A stretch of 64,000 nucleotides of DNA from positions 74,450,001 to 74,514,000 of the forward strand of contig JAZHRO010000002.1 in assembly GCA_037157565.1 (NCBI GenBank). The letters run 5' to 3'. This stretch comes from Thalassia testudinum (Eukaryota > Streptophyta > Magnoliopsida > Alismatales > Hydrocharitaceae). The position numbers and the translations under genes were made by a program. The notes below the pieces were generated by a model. The model saw only the letters and a list, made by a program, of their open reading frames with translations. It searched no databases and was not told the DNA's origin. This document shows positions 12,072-24,584 of the stretch, in pieces. How positions within the stretch are numbered: the stretch's first letter is position 1; the number at the start of each line of letters is the position of its first letter.

Positions 12072-14617
12072 ATATATATGAGCTAATCTTCGATCATGTT
12101 CAGACATTAGTTTAAATTCCGTTCATATGATTGACCTTCCTCGGATATCAAATACAGAAAAATAATCCTCCACATTTTCACCATTTTGTCTATCATCATT
12201 CCTTTTCAATCGATTGAATCGATTATCTGGACCATCCATATACATCGCACAAAAGTTGATGCATTCTTCTACAAGATATCCTTCGGCAATTGAACCTTCT
12301 GGCTTAGCCTTATTGAAGGCGTAGTCTTTCAATTTTTTCAAGAAGCGCTCAACTGGATTCATCCACCTATACTGAACTGGTCCAGTAATCCTTTCCTCAT
12401 TCGCTAGGTGTAGTATAAGATGTACCATGACATCGAAAAATGCAGGAGGGAAAAGTTGCTCCATCTCGCATAGTGTGTCACAATTTGCTTGTCCCAATAG
12501 TCTAACAGTTGAGAATCCAATGTCTTTGAACATATAACCTTGAAGAATCAACTTATCTCTGTCACAGAGTCAACCACTGGTTGAGGAAGCATTCCACGGA
12601 TTGCTAATGGAAACAATATCTGCATGTAAACATGGCAATCATGACTCTTTAACCCACTTACCTTCTTCAATGCTTCATTTACACATGTAGAAAGTTGTGA
12701 CGAGAATCCATTTGGAACCTTCATATTTTTAAGAAAAGATAATATATTCAGTCATTGCTCATCCTTCAAAGTATATAATGGCTGAGGAAAGTCATAACTG
12801 CCATCATTTTTATGATTTACGTGCAACTCAAGACGAATGCCCAACATCTTCAAATCAGTATGGGTCTTCAACGTGTCTTTTGGACTATCCGTTAAGTTTA
12901 GCAGATCTAAAATATTATCCATAACATTCTTTTTGATATGCATCACGTCAAGATTGTGACGAACTGTGAGATCTTGCCAATAAGGGAGCTCCATGAAGAA
13001 TATGTTTTTCTTTTTAAATCCAGAATTATGTAAGTCTTTAAGATCTTTATGAAATAGACGACCCAATCGGATATTACCAATCTGTTGTAACTTCTCCATT
13101 ATCTTGTATCCTGACAACCTGATTATATTTGTTCTTTAAAAATTTTTTGGATTTTTGGATGAATAGCGGCATGGTTTACCATCAAATTTGTCTTTAAACC
13201 TGGATTGTCGCCATCTATGTTCAATTGGTAGGAATCTACGATGCCCTAAATAATACAATATTTTACTTTTAGGTAAATACAAGTAATGAGTATCATCCAT
13301 ACATACAAGATATGCCAACTTTCCTTCAGTACTTCAACCAGATAAATTTCCATAAGCTGGGAAATATTAATAGTCCACAACAGCGCTGCATGCATCTTAA
13401 AAAAATGTTCTCTAGCTGCATCATATGTTTCAATCCTGTTATACCATAGCAATTTCGACTCATCGATGAGTGGTTGCATGTATACATCGATTGCATTTCC
13501 TGATGCCTTCTTCCCAGGGATGAGAAGCATCAGCATCATAAACGAAGATCTCATACACATCCATGGAGGCAAATTATATGTAAATATCACCACTGGCCAT
13601 ATTGAATATGATGGATGCATATTTTTAAAAGGATTGAATCCATCACTTGCAAAACCAAGTCTAACATTACGTGTTTCCTCTGCAAATAGAGCATATTTAT
13701 TATCAAATGCAGCCCACTCGTCAGAATCTGTCGGATAACACATAAGTCTATCTCGTGATTTGTTATTATGATGCCATGTCATCCACTTTGCAGTCCTACT
13801 CGACATAAAAAGATGTTGTGGCCTAGGAATCAAAGGAAAGTAACATAGTATCTTCCTTGATTGTTTCTTCTCTCGTGCATTTGAACTGGTATTTTCTTCA
13901 TATCTTCCTTCTTCACATTGTAGGCAACTATTCAAGCATGCATTTTCTTTAGTGTACAGCATACAGTCATTCTTACAAGCATCAATCTTTTCACACTTCA
14001 AGCTTAGTACGCGAAACTGTTTCTTCGCATCATACCACGACTGAGGAAAATCTTTAGGATTATTTAACAACTCTTCTATGAATTAAGGACATCAGACATT
14101 AACTTAGATGTTGCCTTATTCATCACTTTAATTTGAAATATTCTCAAAAGAAATGACCCCTTGACATGGAATTAATTCCAGGAGCAATGGGTTCCTCTGC
14201 TGCTTTCAGTGCATCATAAAAATTATTACAATCTCCAAACATATTATCATTTTCATGACTATCCGCATTTGCAGCTCTCATCTCTTCTAACATCTCTGCA
14301 ACATTATCACCTCCAATATCTTCAATGCGATTCTCAACATCATTATCAATGGAAGGATAAGTGATTTCTTCTCCATGCGAGGTCCAGATTGTGTAGTGAG
14401 GCCACCAACCAGTACAAATTAGATGCTCAAGTACTATGTTACGATCATACATGAATCTATTCAAACAACTTTTGCATGGACAACAAATTCTCTCGTAGAA
14501 GTCTCCTCTTCTATATTACTTCCTATCTTCATGGAATGCCCAGTCTAAGAATGAAATCACTTCGCTCTTATATCGAAAATAATCAGAAATCCTCAAACCA
14601 ATCCAAGACTTATCCAT
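11365..14617 (-). pseudogene. CACTA tnp2-like transposase, degenerate
   Basis: Starts at ATG 14617 (MDKSWIGLR). Domains in order: transposase-associated N-terminus with paired cysteines (CCPCKSC) and HLICTGWWPHYTIW (14617-14144); tnp2 core (Transposase_21) with KIDACKNDCMLY, then PRPQHLFMS and MTWHHN, then DGFNPF (14070-13246); GHRRFLP and HRWRQSRF (13318-13136); HNLDVMHIKKN (13117-12752); a DUF4218-type block with LFPPAFFDVMVHL and RWMNPVERFL (12551-12123); and a DUF4216-type block with VLFKCDWFD (11947-11537), whose tail PRDYYDIEHDKDPDFDSKAY ends near 11430. Frameshifts near 14080 and 13300, stops, and a TA microsatellite in the 12123-11947 gap disrupt it. The normal role is binding and cutting the terminal repeats during cut-and-paste transposition. 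Confidence 0.9.
12036..12079. repeat. TA dinucleotide microsatellite
   Basis: Two (TA)n runs separated by a short TTTA interruption. They lie between the DUF4218- and DUF4216-type parts of the tnp2 pseudogene, probably in a former intron or an expanded gap. Confidence 0.9.
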
Positions 14618-17040
14618 GAAAACCTATAATCAAATAAACCCACAAACAATGAAAGTAAGTTACATAAAGAAACATTAGATATTTAACACCTAAGTTGTGA
14701 TAAAATTTAAGGTGCTTCTCCAGTATATCCCCAAGACTAACCTCAACTAGATTCCTTTAACACCCAATTTAAGGTGCTTAAGAAACCTAGGTAAGTTTAG
14801 TTAGTATACCAGAGAAGAGCATAAAGATGTCACCGAGATTTCCCCAAACACAGAGTACATGTAACAAGTAACACCTAAGTTGTGATTAAATCTTCAAGAA
14901 TCTTCCTTAGTTCGGAACTTTACAGAACTAAGGATAATCAAAACTTATGACATATTATAAAGACAACACATCATGCATGTATGTGAGATACACATACATT
15001 AACTCGTTGTCCGTATGACATGATTATAAGTCTTGAATGACCAGGTATATTAATACAATTTTGCCTACTCTTTCAACTTGTGCCCTAAGGGTTAGATTTC
15101 TTATTATTTGTCATCGAGTGCATCTAAGGTTGTGTAAGTGTGGATATCTACAAATTGCATAAATAAATACTAACAAAGAAAAGAACAATAATAACAGAAG
15201 TCAACATCATAAACGTACTACCACGAAGAATGGAATATCTTCTTAGTCAATTTGAAGTAGATTCGGTTTAGATCTACTTGTTAAAAGGATGATTATATGG
15301 ATTCTTATTTAGAATAATATGGTAACTGAACCTAAATTAAAACATTCAAGATTGCTTAACCCTCTCAAGTGTAACACCTCTCATGCCAGTTTGCCCATCC
15401 AAGTTGACCCACCAGTTTACTTAACTCAACCTATCCTACTCAACTTGGATAATGATGCTTCTCTCTTCCACCCTCTCTTCCCAACATATACGATTCTATT
15501 GGGATAATATAAATGTAGCAATAACATTTATAAACTTTCAAAAGTTCATGATGTACATTAGAGAAAGAAAACAAAGGAAACAAGTTGTTTTGTTTTAATT
15601 GACCAAAAAAATCCAACCAAATCAAGAAGTATTTGAATTGTATCAAATGATAGGATAAGTTTTTTAGAATAGTGGACACTTGGATCATATTACGTGAACT
15701 TCAGGGCAAATTGTATTCAAACCTTATAAGCAAGACCAATTTTTCATTTGTATCCAATACATGATTGCAAGACAGATACCCTTTACCCACAGAATATTAG
15801 ATGCGTGGTCCACCCTAATGCATATCAAAAGATCCAAGTCAATTTGTCTTTTTTCTTCTGCTGCCCAGATACTCTTCCATAGCCTTATCGACACGGCCAA
15901 GGGACATTGCTAGATCTAAGCTTCGAATTACATGAAGGGCCACACTTTCCAAGCTTGAAATAATATTCCTTACATACACCTCCTTGCTGCCACCCAACTT
16001 AACAGCCATTCATAGAGACATCACACCCTGACACCCACCTCTTAGCACACAGTAACGATGCATATGATTATCAACTCACGAGAGATGGTCAAAAAGGCCA
16101 CTGACAATTTTGATTACTTCTTTGCATAATGTTCCATTTCTCATGGCTAACACTTTTTTTTTTGTAGGCTATAAGCTACCTTCGATTCTTGTCTCTCCAT
16201 GGATCAATGGCATAACATTTTAAGTAGATCGCATGTTTGACTCTTCCATTAATAGCTTTGGAGGTATCATCCAGATTCCTCCCCTCTGGGATTAGCTCCA
16301 ACCAATGGAGATCTCCCCTCCTCCCATCACAATCTCCCTTACCCTTTTTGCCCCCCCTACCCTCCACCAACTGCGCATTGCAGTTGATCTCGAACTTTAT
16401 TCCCTTATACTTTACACCTCATTAATTACATGATACATCCATCCACCACGTCCACCAATCAACAACCCCCCTTGGAGGTATTTCAAAGCACACACACACC
16501 ACTAAATAGCAGCAATAATAGAATCAAACACATAGACCCTTGTAAAGACCTAAGATTGGAAACTCATCATGTGACCTTACGAAAACTAGAAGAGAGAAAA
16601 AAAAAGAAGGCAACAAGAGGATTTCCTTATGGTGACGAGCAACAAACACCCTCTTCTTCTTCATCTCCACACTAACAAAACACATCATGGGTAGAGGGGT
16701 TAACCATCTAATAATGGTCTGGTCTGTGGCAAAACTACCATGATGTAGATAAGATTATCTAAGAAGCTTCCTAGATGCATGTTGTTTATGACCAAAAAAA
16801 GCTTCCTAGTTTCAAAACTTGTTCGCATACCATCAAACACCTGGCGTGCGTGTAAACCCTTGAGCCAATCCAAGATCAATAGATCTCGTCGAGCCACCCT
16901 ATAGCCAATAAATCCACCAAGTACTGCAACAACAACAATAACAGGAGATCAAGAGAAGTGGAGTTGGAGGAGGAGGTATGAAATAAGCAAATAAATAAAA
17001 TGAAGGAAGAGTGGCGGATTAACCCTACTTGTACGTAGCA
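14618..17040. other. CACTA 5' leader region, no gene recognised
   Basis: Lies upstream of the tnp2 start on the minus strand. It is AT-rich from 14618 to about 16150, then mixed. A phrase around aacacctaagttgtgat occurs at about 14687 and 14870. Only short open frames without recognisable motifs are present on either strand. Confidence 0.5.
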
Positions 17041-17540
17041 GCAGTAGTGGTAATGGAGGTGTTGTTGGGGAAGATGAGGGAGGGAGAGAGGTAGCGGTCT
17101 TGAGGGGGAGGAGACATGCCGCTGGGGAGGGGATGGTCAGGGGAGGGCCTTCATCAGGAGAGGGAAGGGGGTTGGGGATGGTCCAGGGAGGTGACGTCGT
17201 CGGGGATTAAGTTGGACAGTTGAGGGAGGGGGAAGGTAATGGCAGTGGGAGTTGGTTTTCGGTGGTGATCGATCTTGAGGGGTAGGCAAGGTGCTGCTGG
17301 CGACCTTGAGGGGGAGTCAGGACAAGCACCATTGTCAGGAGAGGGAAGGGGGCAGGCGATGGTCAGGGAGGCTGACGCCGTCAAGGAGGGGGCCGGGGAG
17401 TCAGGGGAGGGAGAAGGTGATGGGGGCAGAATAGGCGGCGGCAAGGAATTTCGGAGGAGGGTGCGCAGGAGGGATGTGAATAATTTGAAACCGTCGCCAA
17501 AGGGAATTGCGGGAGAGGGCGGGTATGCGAGGGAAGGCTA
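17041..17540. other. G-rich subterminal region of the CACTA element
   Basis: The plus strand is strongly purine- and G-rich (repeated gagggagggg, aaggggg). A shorter tract of the same composition precedes the palindromes of the small CACTA-like insertion at 24585-24960, so it appears to be a family feature. Open frames here on both strands are compositional. Confidence 0.6.
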
Positions 17541-17822
17541 TGGTGACAGTTTCACTTGAAACCGTCACCAAAGGGATATGCAGAGAGGGCGCGCTCACGA
17601 GGGAAGGCTATGGTGGCGGTTTCAAATGAAACCGTCACCAAAGGAAAGGATATAGTCACGGTTCCACATGGAATCGTCACCAAAGGTATCCTATGGTAAC
17701 GGTCCCACTTGGAACCGTCACCAAAGCAGAGAGCAAATCTCACTCTCCCTCTATGGTCACGATTTTGAGTGGAACTGTCACCATAGGTTACTTTTGGTGA
17801 CAGTTCCCAAAATCATCACCAA
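17541..17822. repeat. Array of six 30-bp subterminal palindromes
   Basis: Imperfect palindromes with half-site TGGTGACGGTTYCA and its complement lie at 17541-17570, 17611-17640, 17653-17682, 17694-17723, 17754-17783 and 17794-17822. Each consists of two inverted copies separated by 0-3 bases. Subterminal repeats of CACTA elements are the normal binding sites of the second transposon protein. Here each site is itself an inverted pair, which would suit a dimer. Confidence 0.88.
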
Positions 17823-17836
17823 ATATCCGTCACCAA

Positions 17837-17856
17837 TTCTCCCTTCCCTAGTAGTG
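17837..17856 (-). repeat. CACTA terminal inverted repeat, right end
   Basis: The plus strand ends in ctagtagtg at 17856, i.e. CACTACTAGGG on the minus strand, the canonical start of this superfamily. The exact length of the inverted repeat cannot be set because the left partner was not found. Confidence 0.8.
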
Positions 17857-18224
17857 GTCTTCCACCTATGGAGGATCTTTGCATTATCATATTCCAACCT
17901 TATCTCATGTTCAAACTACAACACTATCTCAATCCATGCTTGTTTTGAAAAGGTTCCATACCAATGATCGTGATCGTAATGGTCCATCAATAGTTTTATG
18001 AGTTTGCAATCTTGGTCGGTGGTCCACTTCTTAACTCTTCTAGATTTGGTCCCACCAGAACCAACCCCGTTTGTGCGTGGATGTGGATTTCTCTTGTACA
18101 CTCGACTCATTCTAAAATGTCATCATATGTACCTGTTAGTATAGGTGCTCCTCATAAAATAACATCATAACAAATAACCATTCAAACCTACCTTACGAAC
18201 CACATGAGCCTCAGAGGTCGCCAT
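17857..18224 (-). pseudogene. Myb/SANT-like domain gene fragment, cut by the CACTA right end
   Basis: On the minus strand a possible first exon (ATG at 18224, MATSEAHVVRK, donor after 18192) is followed by a short intron-like stretch and a second open block from 18110. That block encodes KKWTTDQDCKLIKLL, then FSKQAWIEIVL, then a stop, then FEHEIRL and ILHRWKT up to 17857. The spacing W-(x)n-LI-LL-(x)n-FS-x-x-AW-x-x-I-(x)n-L-x-R-x-KT is that of plant Myb/SANT-like domains, found in L10-interacting-type proteins and in PIF/Harbinger partners. The CACTA terminus interrupts it at the conserved KT. One in-frame stop is present. The reading phase across the proposed intron is not certain. Confidence 0.5.
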
Positions 18225-19788
18225 TGAGGTTGCTAAGGGCCATCAAAGAATTTGTACACGTAGAAAATGTAACATAGCCACAAAAATAAAAATATATAAG
18301 TAACCACATGAACATAAGTGATTGTTGACCCAATTCCACCCTTGATGGGTGTACATCTGAGGAGGGGATCTAACCCTTAATATACACTCTAGGTGGAAAT
18401 AGTACATGAGGTAGTAGGTTGAAGAGCTTTGAGTTGCTCTCATTGGATGTCACTCCCCTTGGGTCTCCTTTCCATATGGATTGGGAACCAATTTATAGAA
18501 TACAAACATGAGAGTTTATACATTTGGAGGCGTAACCACCATAGTAATGAGAAGTTATTGAGACATAATGAGAGTTATTGTGTTGACTCATAACCACTCG
18601 GTGGGCTTGTGTTTTTTCTCATTCCCACGTGGACCGGGTCCAAGCAGGTTCTGTTGGTTAGACAAAGAGCTGATTGGGCTTATTTTGCAAAAGTAATTTC
18701 TTCCCTCATTAGTAACTGATTCACATCTCATGAAATGCAAACAATGGCAATCGAACCATAACAGAAAGGATCCATTATCTCTAAGGTTTGAAGTTATGGT
18801 TTCTATGGGAGAGGATTACGTAATGGCATTGGGTAAATGGAAAGTAGGAAAATCTCTTTTACAAGTTGTTTGCCACTAACAATCAAATTTCCAAGTCAAA
18901 AGTTTTCGATCATGAAGACATCTTTGTCTAAACCCAACATTATCATATTGGTCGTGTACGAGGACAATGTCGTTTAAGGGAACTTCTCTTTCCCCAGTAC
19001 GGACATTAAAAGAAGGCAGCTTTCAAGCATAGTTTTTGTTCAATTTTCCTCCTTCATTATGTGTTCTTTCAAATATAAATTTGAAATTTTTATAATAGTC
19101 ATGCAACACTTTACAATTTCCATTTGCATGCAGTTAGTTGAGCTGAATCGGAAAAAAATGGCAGCGATGAAACACTACAAACACTTTAAAATGGCCCAAC
19201 TGAATCATTACAAAATGCCTGAAGGTGCGAAAATCCCATGCAACATGGAGGCTTCTACAAAGTTTAGGAAGTTGGCATTTCGTGACGGTTCATTGTATGT
19301 AAATGAGAGGTTTGATTTTATCATTATTTCAACACCTACTCCCACATTTCCTTCGTTACTAACATCTAATACCACCTGATACGTCTTACTTCTCATAGAT
19401 TACTGCTAAGTGAAAATTCTGTATGTTATTGGACTTGTGTTATACTGATATTCTTTTGCAAAGTGGCAGCCTAGTGGATTGAGAAATAGATATTGGTTTT
19501 CTTTTCGCAATTGAATCAATGAAGCCATTTCAAAACTAAAAATGAAATCCTCTAATACTTCAAACTTTTCCATTAACTTCTACACGGACTATCAACGAAT
19601 GCAGTAATTTAAGCCAATCTATTTAAAATAGGAGCGGCGAATCACTGCAAACAATACAAAAGGAGTGCAGTAAAAAGGGGTTCCAGTCAGTTGAGCCACC
19701 CTAACCATTTCAATCATGGATTTACTTCAATACGAACAGTGAAATAATTACTACATGCAAATAGATATGCTCCAAATAAACAACAAAC
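18225..19788. other. AT-rich sequence, no gene recognised
   Basis: No family motif is visible. A plus-strand open stretch at 19134-19300, bounded by an acceptor-like tgcatgcag and a donor-like gtatgt, reads a basic Lys/Met-rich peptide ending FRDGSLYV. It could be a lost exon, but I do not recognise it. Confidence 0.4.
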
Positions 19789-20575
19789 CACACAACTCCA
19801 TTTATATTTAAGTTTCATTAATATACTTTACTTCCTTCCGTTTTTATATTAACCATCTGTAATTATTTAATGCATGGAAGAAAACAGGAAGAGTAAATGG
19901 AAAATCGTCGTTAACAAGAGAGTTAAACTATAGGACAAACAATTGCTAATGTCTACTATCATCAAAATTGAAAAGGGGAAATGAAGGATCGATGTAGTTG
20001 CAACAAATAATAGGCATGGTCGATGGATCCACACATAAAACTCATTTAGCATGTTATACATAAGTTGGCACTCCCCATCAAGTTAGATATGTAGGTCAAA
20101 CATTTTCAAGTTGCCATATATTTTCTCAAGCAATCTGCATATAAAAAAGTAGAGGTTATTTTAATCAAACCTGCCAACAATGAAATGCCAATACGCAACT
20201 ACATTTTTATTTAACTTTGATGAATATGCTTTACTTCCTTCCCTTATTATATTTACTATATTTATTTAATGCATGGAAGAGGAGTACATGGGAAACCGTC
20301 CTTAACAAGAGAGAAAACTATAGGAGCAAACATGAGCTAATGTCTATTATCACAGTAAATGACGGATGATATTACAACATATAATAGGCATGGTAGATGG
20401 ATCCACACATATATAAAAGTCATTTACCATGGTATACATAAGTTGGCACTCCCCATCAAGTTAGGTATGTAGGTCAAACATGTTCAAGTTGCCATATATT
20501 TCCACAAACAATCTACATTGTTAAAAAAGTAGAGGTTATTTTAAGCCAACCTGCCAAGAATGAAATGCCCCTCCA
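19789..20575. repeat. Tandem duplication, ~390-bp unit, two copies
   Basis: Copy 1 is about 19789-20188 and copy 2 about 20189-20575. They share the same order of landmarks: tttactattccttcc-like start, atttaatgcatggaaga, atggatccacacat, ataagttggcactccccatc, aagttgccatatat, aaaaaagtagaggttatttt. Scattered substitutions and small indels show the duplication is not recent. No coding function is visible. Confidence 0.85.
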
Positions 20576-21610
20576 AACAACAATGGGGAAAGGATTTTGA
20601 AAGAGAAAAATGCAAACTCCTTCTCCAATAAAGTGTCATTAATTCAAGTCTAAAATCAAATAAAAAAAATGAAATAATACACTTAATCTGAAATATCTTA
20701 TGTTTATAACTTCTAATGCCAGTGCTTTACATTCTACTTCAAAACTTAATGTACTCGTTACTTCCCCATACTTTGCTACCAAGGTACATGCGGTAACCAA
20801 AGATAGACCAAGGTTAATCTTTTTAATCAACCAAATCAACATGGAAAATATCCCTTAACTCTGAGATCATCACCCTTCACATACAAAAGTTCTCTTCCCA
20901 GACTCATCTTCAACTACCATGAAATCATGAGGTACTCTTACATGAAAATCAGCTTGTGCTAATTCATTTCAAATATCTATAGCATAACAAAAGGCACATC
21001 AATTGAACATCAGGTAAATCAATAAGCTCCCTATTATTCCGTGTCCATTAACAAGGATCTCATATTTCAGACTTACCTTATGATTAAGGCATCTTTGAAT
21101 TTACAAACTTCATAAATAGAAATAAAATGTAATTTCGTATATCTTTCATTTCCTACTTGTATTGAACACATCACTCCAATAAAACTTCTCCCTTTGAGGG
21201 AGTAATGAAACACTGATCATAATAACAACATGAATCAAATAGAATACACGAATAAATGAAAGTAAACATCACTATTTCTGAATGAACACAAATACCTCTC
21301 AAGCAAACGTTGTCCAACCTCCTGCAGATACTCCCTTCCCTGCTCTAAAAGGAGAATCACCTCAGATTTCTGGCCGTTCCTCCAACCTTCAAAACGAAGT
21401 TAACAAAAACATTGATCAACGAACATGTCAGGTTTGCAGCAAGAAGTACCGATTTTGGAATGCCACTAGATACCCAACATCTTTTTAAATTCCTCCTCCT
21501 CAATCACCATAAGTAGCACAACCCAGAGTACACCATCCAACAACCATGGAAGATACTTATAGTCACGTGAACCCCGCACCCTCCTCTTTATTAGTCTCCA
21601 TGAGTGAGCA
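20576..21610. other. AT-rich sequence, no gene recognised
   Basis: Only short open frames. One at 21282-21488 (plus) ends in RTCQVCSKKYRFWNATRYP, which has the C-x2-C spacing of a plant C2H2 finger but lacks the histidines. I treat it as a possible zinc-finger relic at best. Confidence 0.4.
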
Positions 21611-23355
21611 CTGATGCAACCACAGGATGACAAAGTAGGACTAGTGATATTTCCATGATTATTTATATAATTAGTGCCTAACTAATATTAGTCTAAGGGT
21701 AATTTGGGTTAGATTGTATTTTGTTAGGTTAGATTAGGCATGCTAGGTCATTTTATAAATAATGCATACAATTGGCTTTTATGCAATTTTTCCTGCAATT
21801 GTATCTGGTACCTTGATGTATTTATTTTTATATGTGTAGATATAAAATTTCAGGTTAATCGGAGTAGTGTAAATTGGATTCTAAACTTGAGCTCATTTGA
21901 AGATGACTAAGCCTACTTAGTAGGCCCATTTGGAGACCCAATTAGACCTTAAGCCAAACCTATTTAGGAGCCCAATTTCCTTTACCAAATTCCTAACCTA
22001 AACCTATTTATTCAATGGCCCAATCTTCTTAGCTTTAATTTCCAAGAAAACTCTACCCAAATATTTTCCTTAAAACCCATGTCCATGTAACCTATTTTCC
22101 CTACCCAAATCCCACCAACATCCTACGTACGTATTCCTATTCCCTCAATCCCAACACAACACAAAACCATCCTACGTAATTCCTATGCAAGCACCTCTTA
22201 TCTCCACTAAACAAACTCCATTCCCATCTACGTAAAACCAACACTCAAATCCCATGAACAACCGAAATCTCCAACGCACCCTATCCCACCACCCAAATTG
22301 CACCGACTTTACCAAGCTATACCCGTCCACCGAACTCCCCTACGTACGTGAACACAACACCTATCTTTTTCCCCCAACAAATTAAATCCCATGCTCCCCA
22401 CTGCAACCGAATACCCAAACCTACACCATCCTATGTAAGCTTTAATCTATTCCCGTGCAATATCCAAAAATAAATAAATAAATAACCCACCTACGTGACC
22501 TTTCCCTCTACACCCACCGAACATTAAAATCCTATCCCATTCAACCAATACCCACTAGCTACTCTCCCTCCATATCACCTTCACCGAACTCAACACCCCT
22601 TATCCACCCTCCACTCAATTATTTTTTTTCCATCCTATTATAAATCCTAACCATTCATTACCCAACCTAACTCCTAACCCTTGATTCTTAATCTATTAAT
22701 CCTAACCGTACAAATTAGTGATCTTAGGCACATTAGATCAACTAATAGGAAGCCTCCTAAAGTCCTATATAAACCCTTAGCCACCCCTTCATTAGGAACC
22801 ATATCTCCTATTTAAAATTTCCTACCTCCATATACTCTCTACTACTAGTACTAGTTCACACCACCTTTGATGATTTTGGCGGGTGTGCCTTTGCATCCAC
22901 ATCTACGTCAACTCTCTGGACTTCGCCTTTGAAGCCCATAATTTTTACATTTCTTTAATCTAATTCTAGTTTTGGTAATCTAGTTCTAGTTATTATTTTC
23001 CAAGCATTCCTCTAATTATAATACTACTTCTATCTGTGCTAAACTCTCATCTTATTCAATAAAGTTCTAGTTATTTTTCAACTTGCCTTCAAGTTGTATG
23101 CTTTTTAGTAGTAGTATATTATAGTTCTAGTAGTTGTATGCTATTAGATTTAGCATTAGTTTTAATAATCAACCTACTTGATACTTAATTCTTGTTCTAA
23201 TTAGGAAAGCGGTTGTAATTTATTTGCCTTCCTGCGAATGACTCGGACTCTCATATTTTTATTCGACAATCCTTATGAGTTTGATTTCACTTACAAATTC
23301 AAGAGTTTCTATGCGTATTTACTACGAAGGACACGCTTTTCTTGCGTACCTATTC
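21611..23355 (+). mobile_element. LTR-like segment, possibly a solo LTR
   Basis: The segment has the architecture of a plant LTR: about 1.1 kb without coding potential, a TATA-like word (cctatataaaccctt) near 22766, then a T-rich stretch, ending near 23359 with ttcttgcgtacctattcca. No primer site, polypurine tract or clear target duplication is found, and the exact ends are uncertain. It could instead be an unrelated promoter-like region. Confidence 0.3.
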
Positions 23356-23359
23356 CATG

Positions 23360-24109
23360 TGCAGAATAGCTAGGAGGCCTCATTAGCAACTAGCAAAATA
23401 GTGAAGATGATGGGAAACAGCACCAAAGCCCCTTTTATCGATGAATCAAAGGACACAAATAGGGTAGAAAACGTTGACTCCACGTAGGCTAAAAAGAGGG
23501 CACCGGTGGCGAGAAGACATAAAGCAATGGCAGTTGATAAGAGTAGACAACACAACCACTGCATTAAACAACATCACAGGGACCCGCCATCTACGAATGA
23601 AGACAAACGTAAAGCTGCCCACACTAGAAGATCGTAGGTCGTACATGCTAATGCTTTGTGAAAAGCAACGCGTGGATGCACACCACAAAGCTCTTTACTC
23701 AAAATGAAAACCCTCTGATCGATAACCATGTAAACCCTAAACTGTAAACATAACCTTAAATTGTGACTGCAATTAATCTTAACAAGCAAAAATGATTCAA
23801 CGCATCACTTATCTACATCGAGGATTGTCGAAGAAGAAGCTCCGCCAATGGTTGAGGGATGCTTAACGAGGAGTCACACCTTCCTTGGGTGGCATCGTAC
23901 TATTTTGGTGGTTAGGATTTTCGCGAGGCCGCAGGGGGAGGGGACGGGATTATTTAGAGGGGAAGTGGAATAAAACCTGCACACATAGAATAAAAGCACG
24001 ACATTAACCAATTCCCTGGGAGGGTGGAATTATTGAACTTTGGTATTAAGGCTGCAAACTCGGGTTTGCCTGGTTCTATTATTGCAGTGACCAAACACGG
24101 GATAGACAC
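23360..24109. other. Mixed sequence, no gene recognised
   Basis: Short overlapping open frames occur on both strands around 23370-23790 but show no family motif. The block ends in cagtgaccaaacacggg (about 24088), which resembles the terminus of hAT-type miniature elements; no partner terminus was found. The truncated copia pol begins directly afterwards. Confidence 0.35.
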
Positions 24110-24127
24110 TCCGGTTCCGCATATCAA

Positions 24128-24584
24128 ACAGTGCCTCTAGGTTTACAAATCAAGAACGTCCTGAATTTGTATATAAGCTTAAGAAAACACTATGGCCTTA
24201 AGCAAGCACCAAGAGCTAGGTATGAACATTTAATAGATTATCACATTAAATCAAATTTCTTAATGGAAAAGGTTAATCAAACACTTTTCATTAAGAAACA
24301 AAATCAAGATTTGCTAGTAATTCAAATTTATGTAGATCACATCATTTTTTGTGATACTAATGAACTACTTTGTCAAGACTTTTCTAAGATTATGCAAGAT
24401 GAATTTGAAATGAGACTTATGGATGAATTGAAGTTCTTTCTTGGACTTCAAATTCATCGACTTGATGAAAGCATATTCCTGTGCTAAACCAAGTATACCA
24501 ATGACACACTTAAGAAGTTTGGTCTAGAGAATGCAAAAGGAAAATCAACACCAATGGGAACCAATGTTAGCATTGATGAGGTGT
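24128..24584 (+). pseudogene. Ty1/copia reverse transcriptase, C-terminal part
   Basis: After a frameshift at about 24180 the frame reads HYGLKQAPRARYEHL, then YVDHIIFC (the family YVDD motif with the second Asp replaced by His), then MRLMDELKFFLGLQI and KSTPMGTN. These are the copia RT palm and connection in the usual order. The preceding FVYKLKK word lies in another frame. A stop at 24485 follows the LGLQI block. The catalytic D-to-H change and the stop make it inactive. The reading frame is cut by an insertion at about 24585 and resumes at about 24961. Confidence 0.9.

Larger units (their letters stand above)
8364..17856 (-). mobile_element. CACTA (En/Spm) DNA transposon, degenerate; right end defined, left end unresolved
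   Basis: Transcription runs right to left. The order from the right is: terminal inverted repeat (ends 17856), palindrome array, G-rich subterminal region, long leader, tnp2-like transposase, then the second (Ptta/En-Spm type) protein. Both ORFs are broken by frameshifts and stops, so this copy is not autonomous. The terminus read on the minus strand is CACTACTAGGGAAGGGAG. The three bases outside it, gtc, would be the target duplication, but the left partner was not found. The left border is put at the end of the last coding region; subterminal-type palindromes at 1054-1163 suggest it may extend to about 1032, giving nearly 17 kb with acquired sequence inside. Confidence 0.82.

Noticed and set aside
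17154..17598. Open frames in the G-rich stretch beside the CACTA end
   Set aside because: Low-complexity purine/pyrimidine sequence, overlapping on both strands, within a transposon subterminal region.
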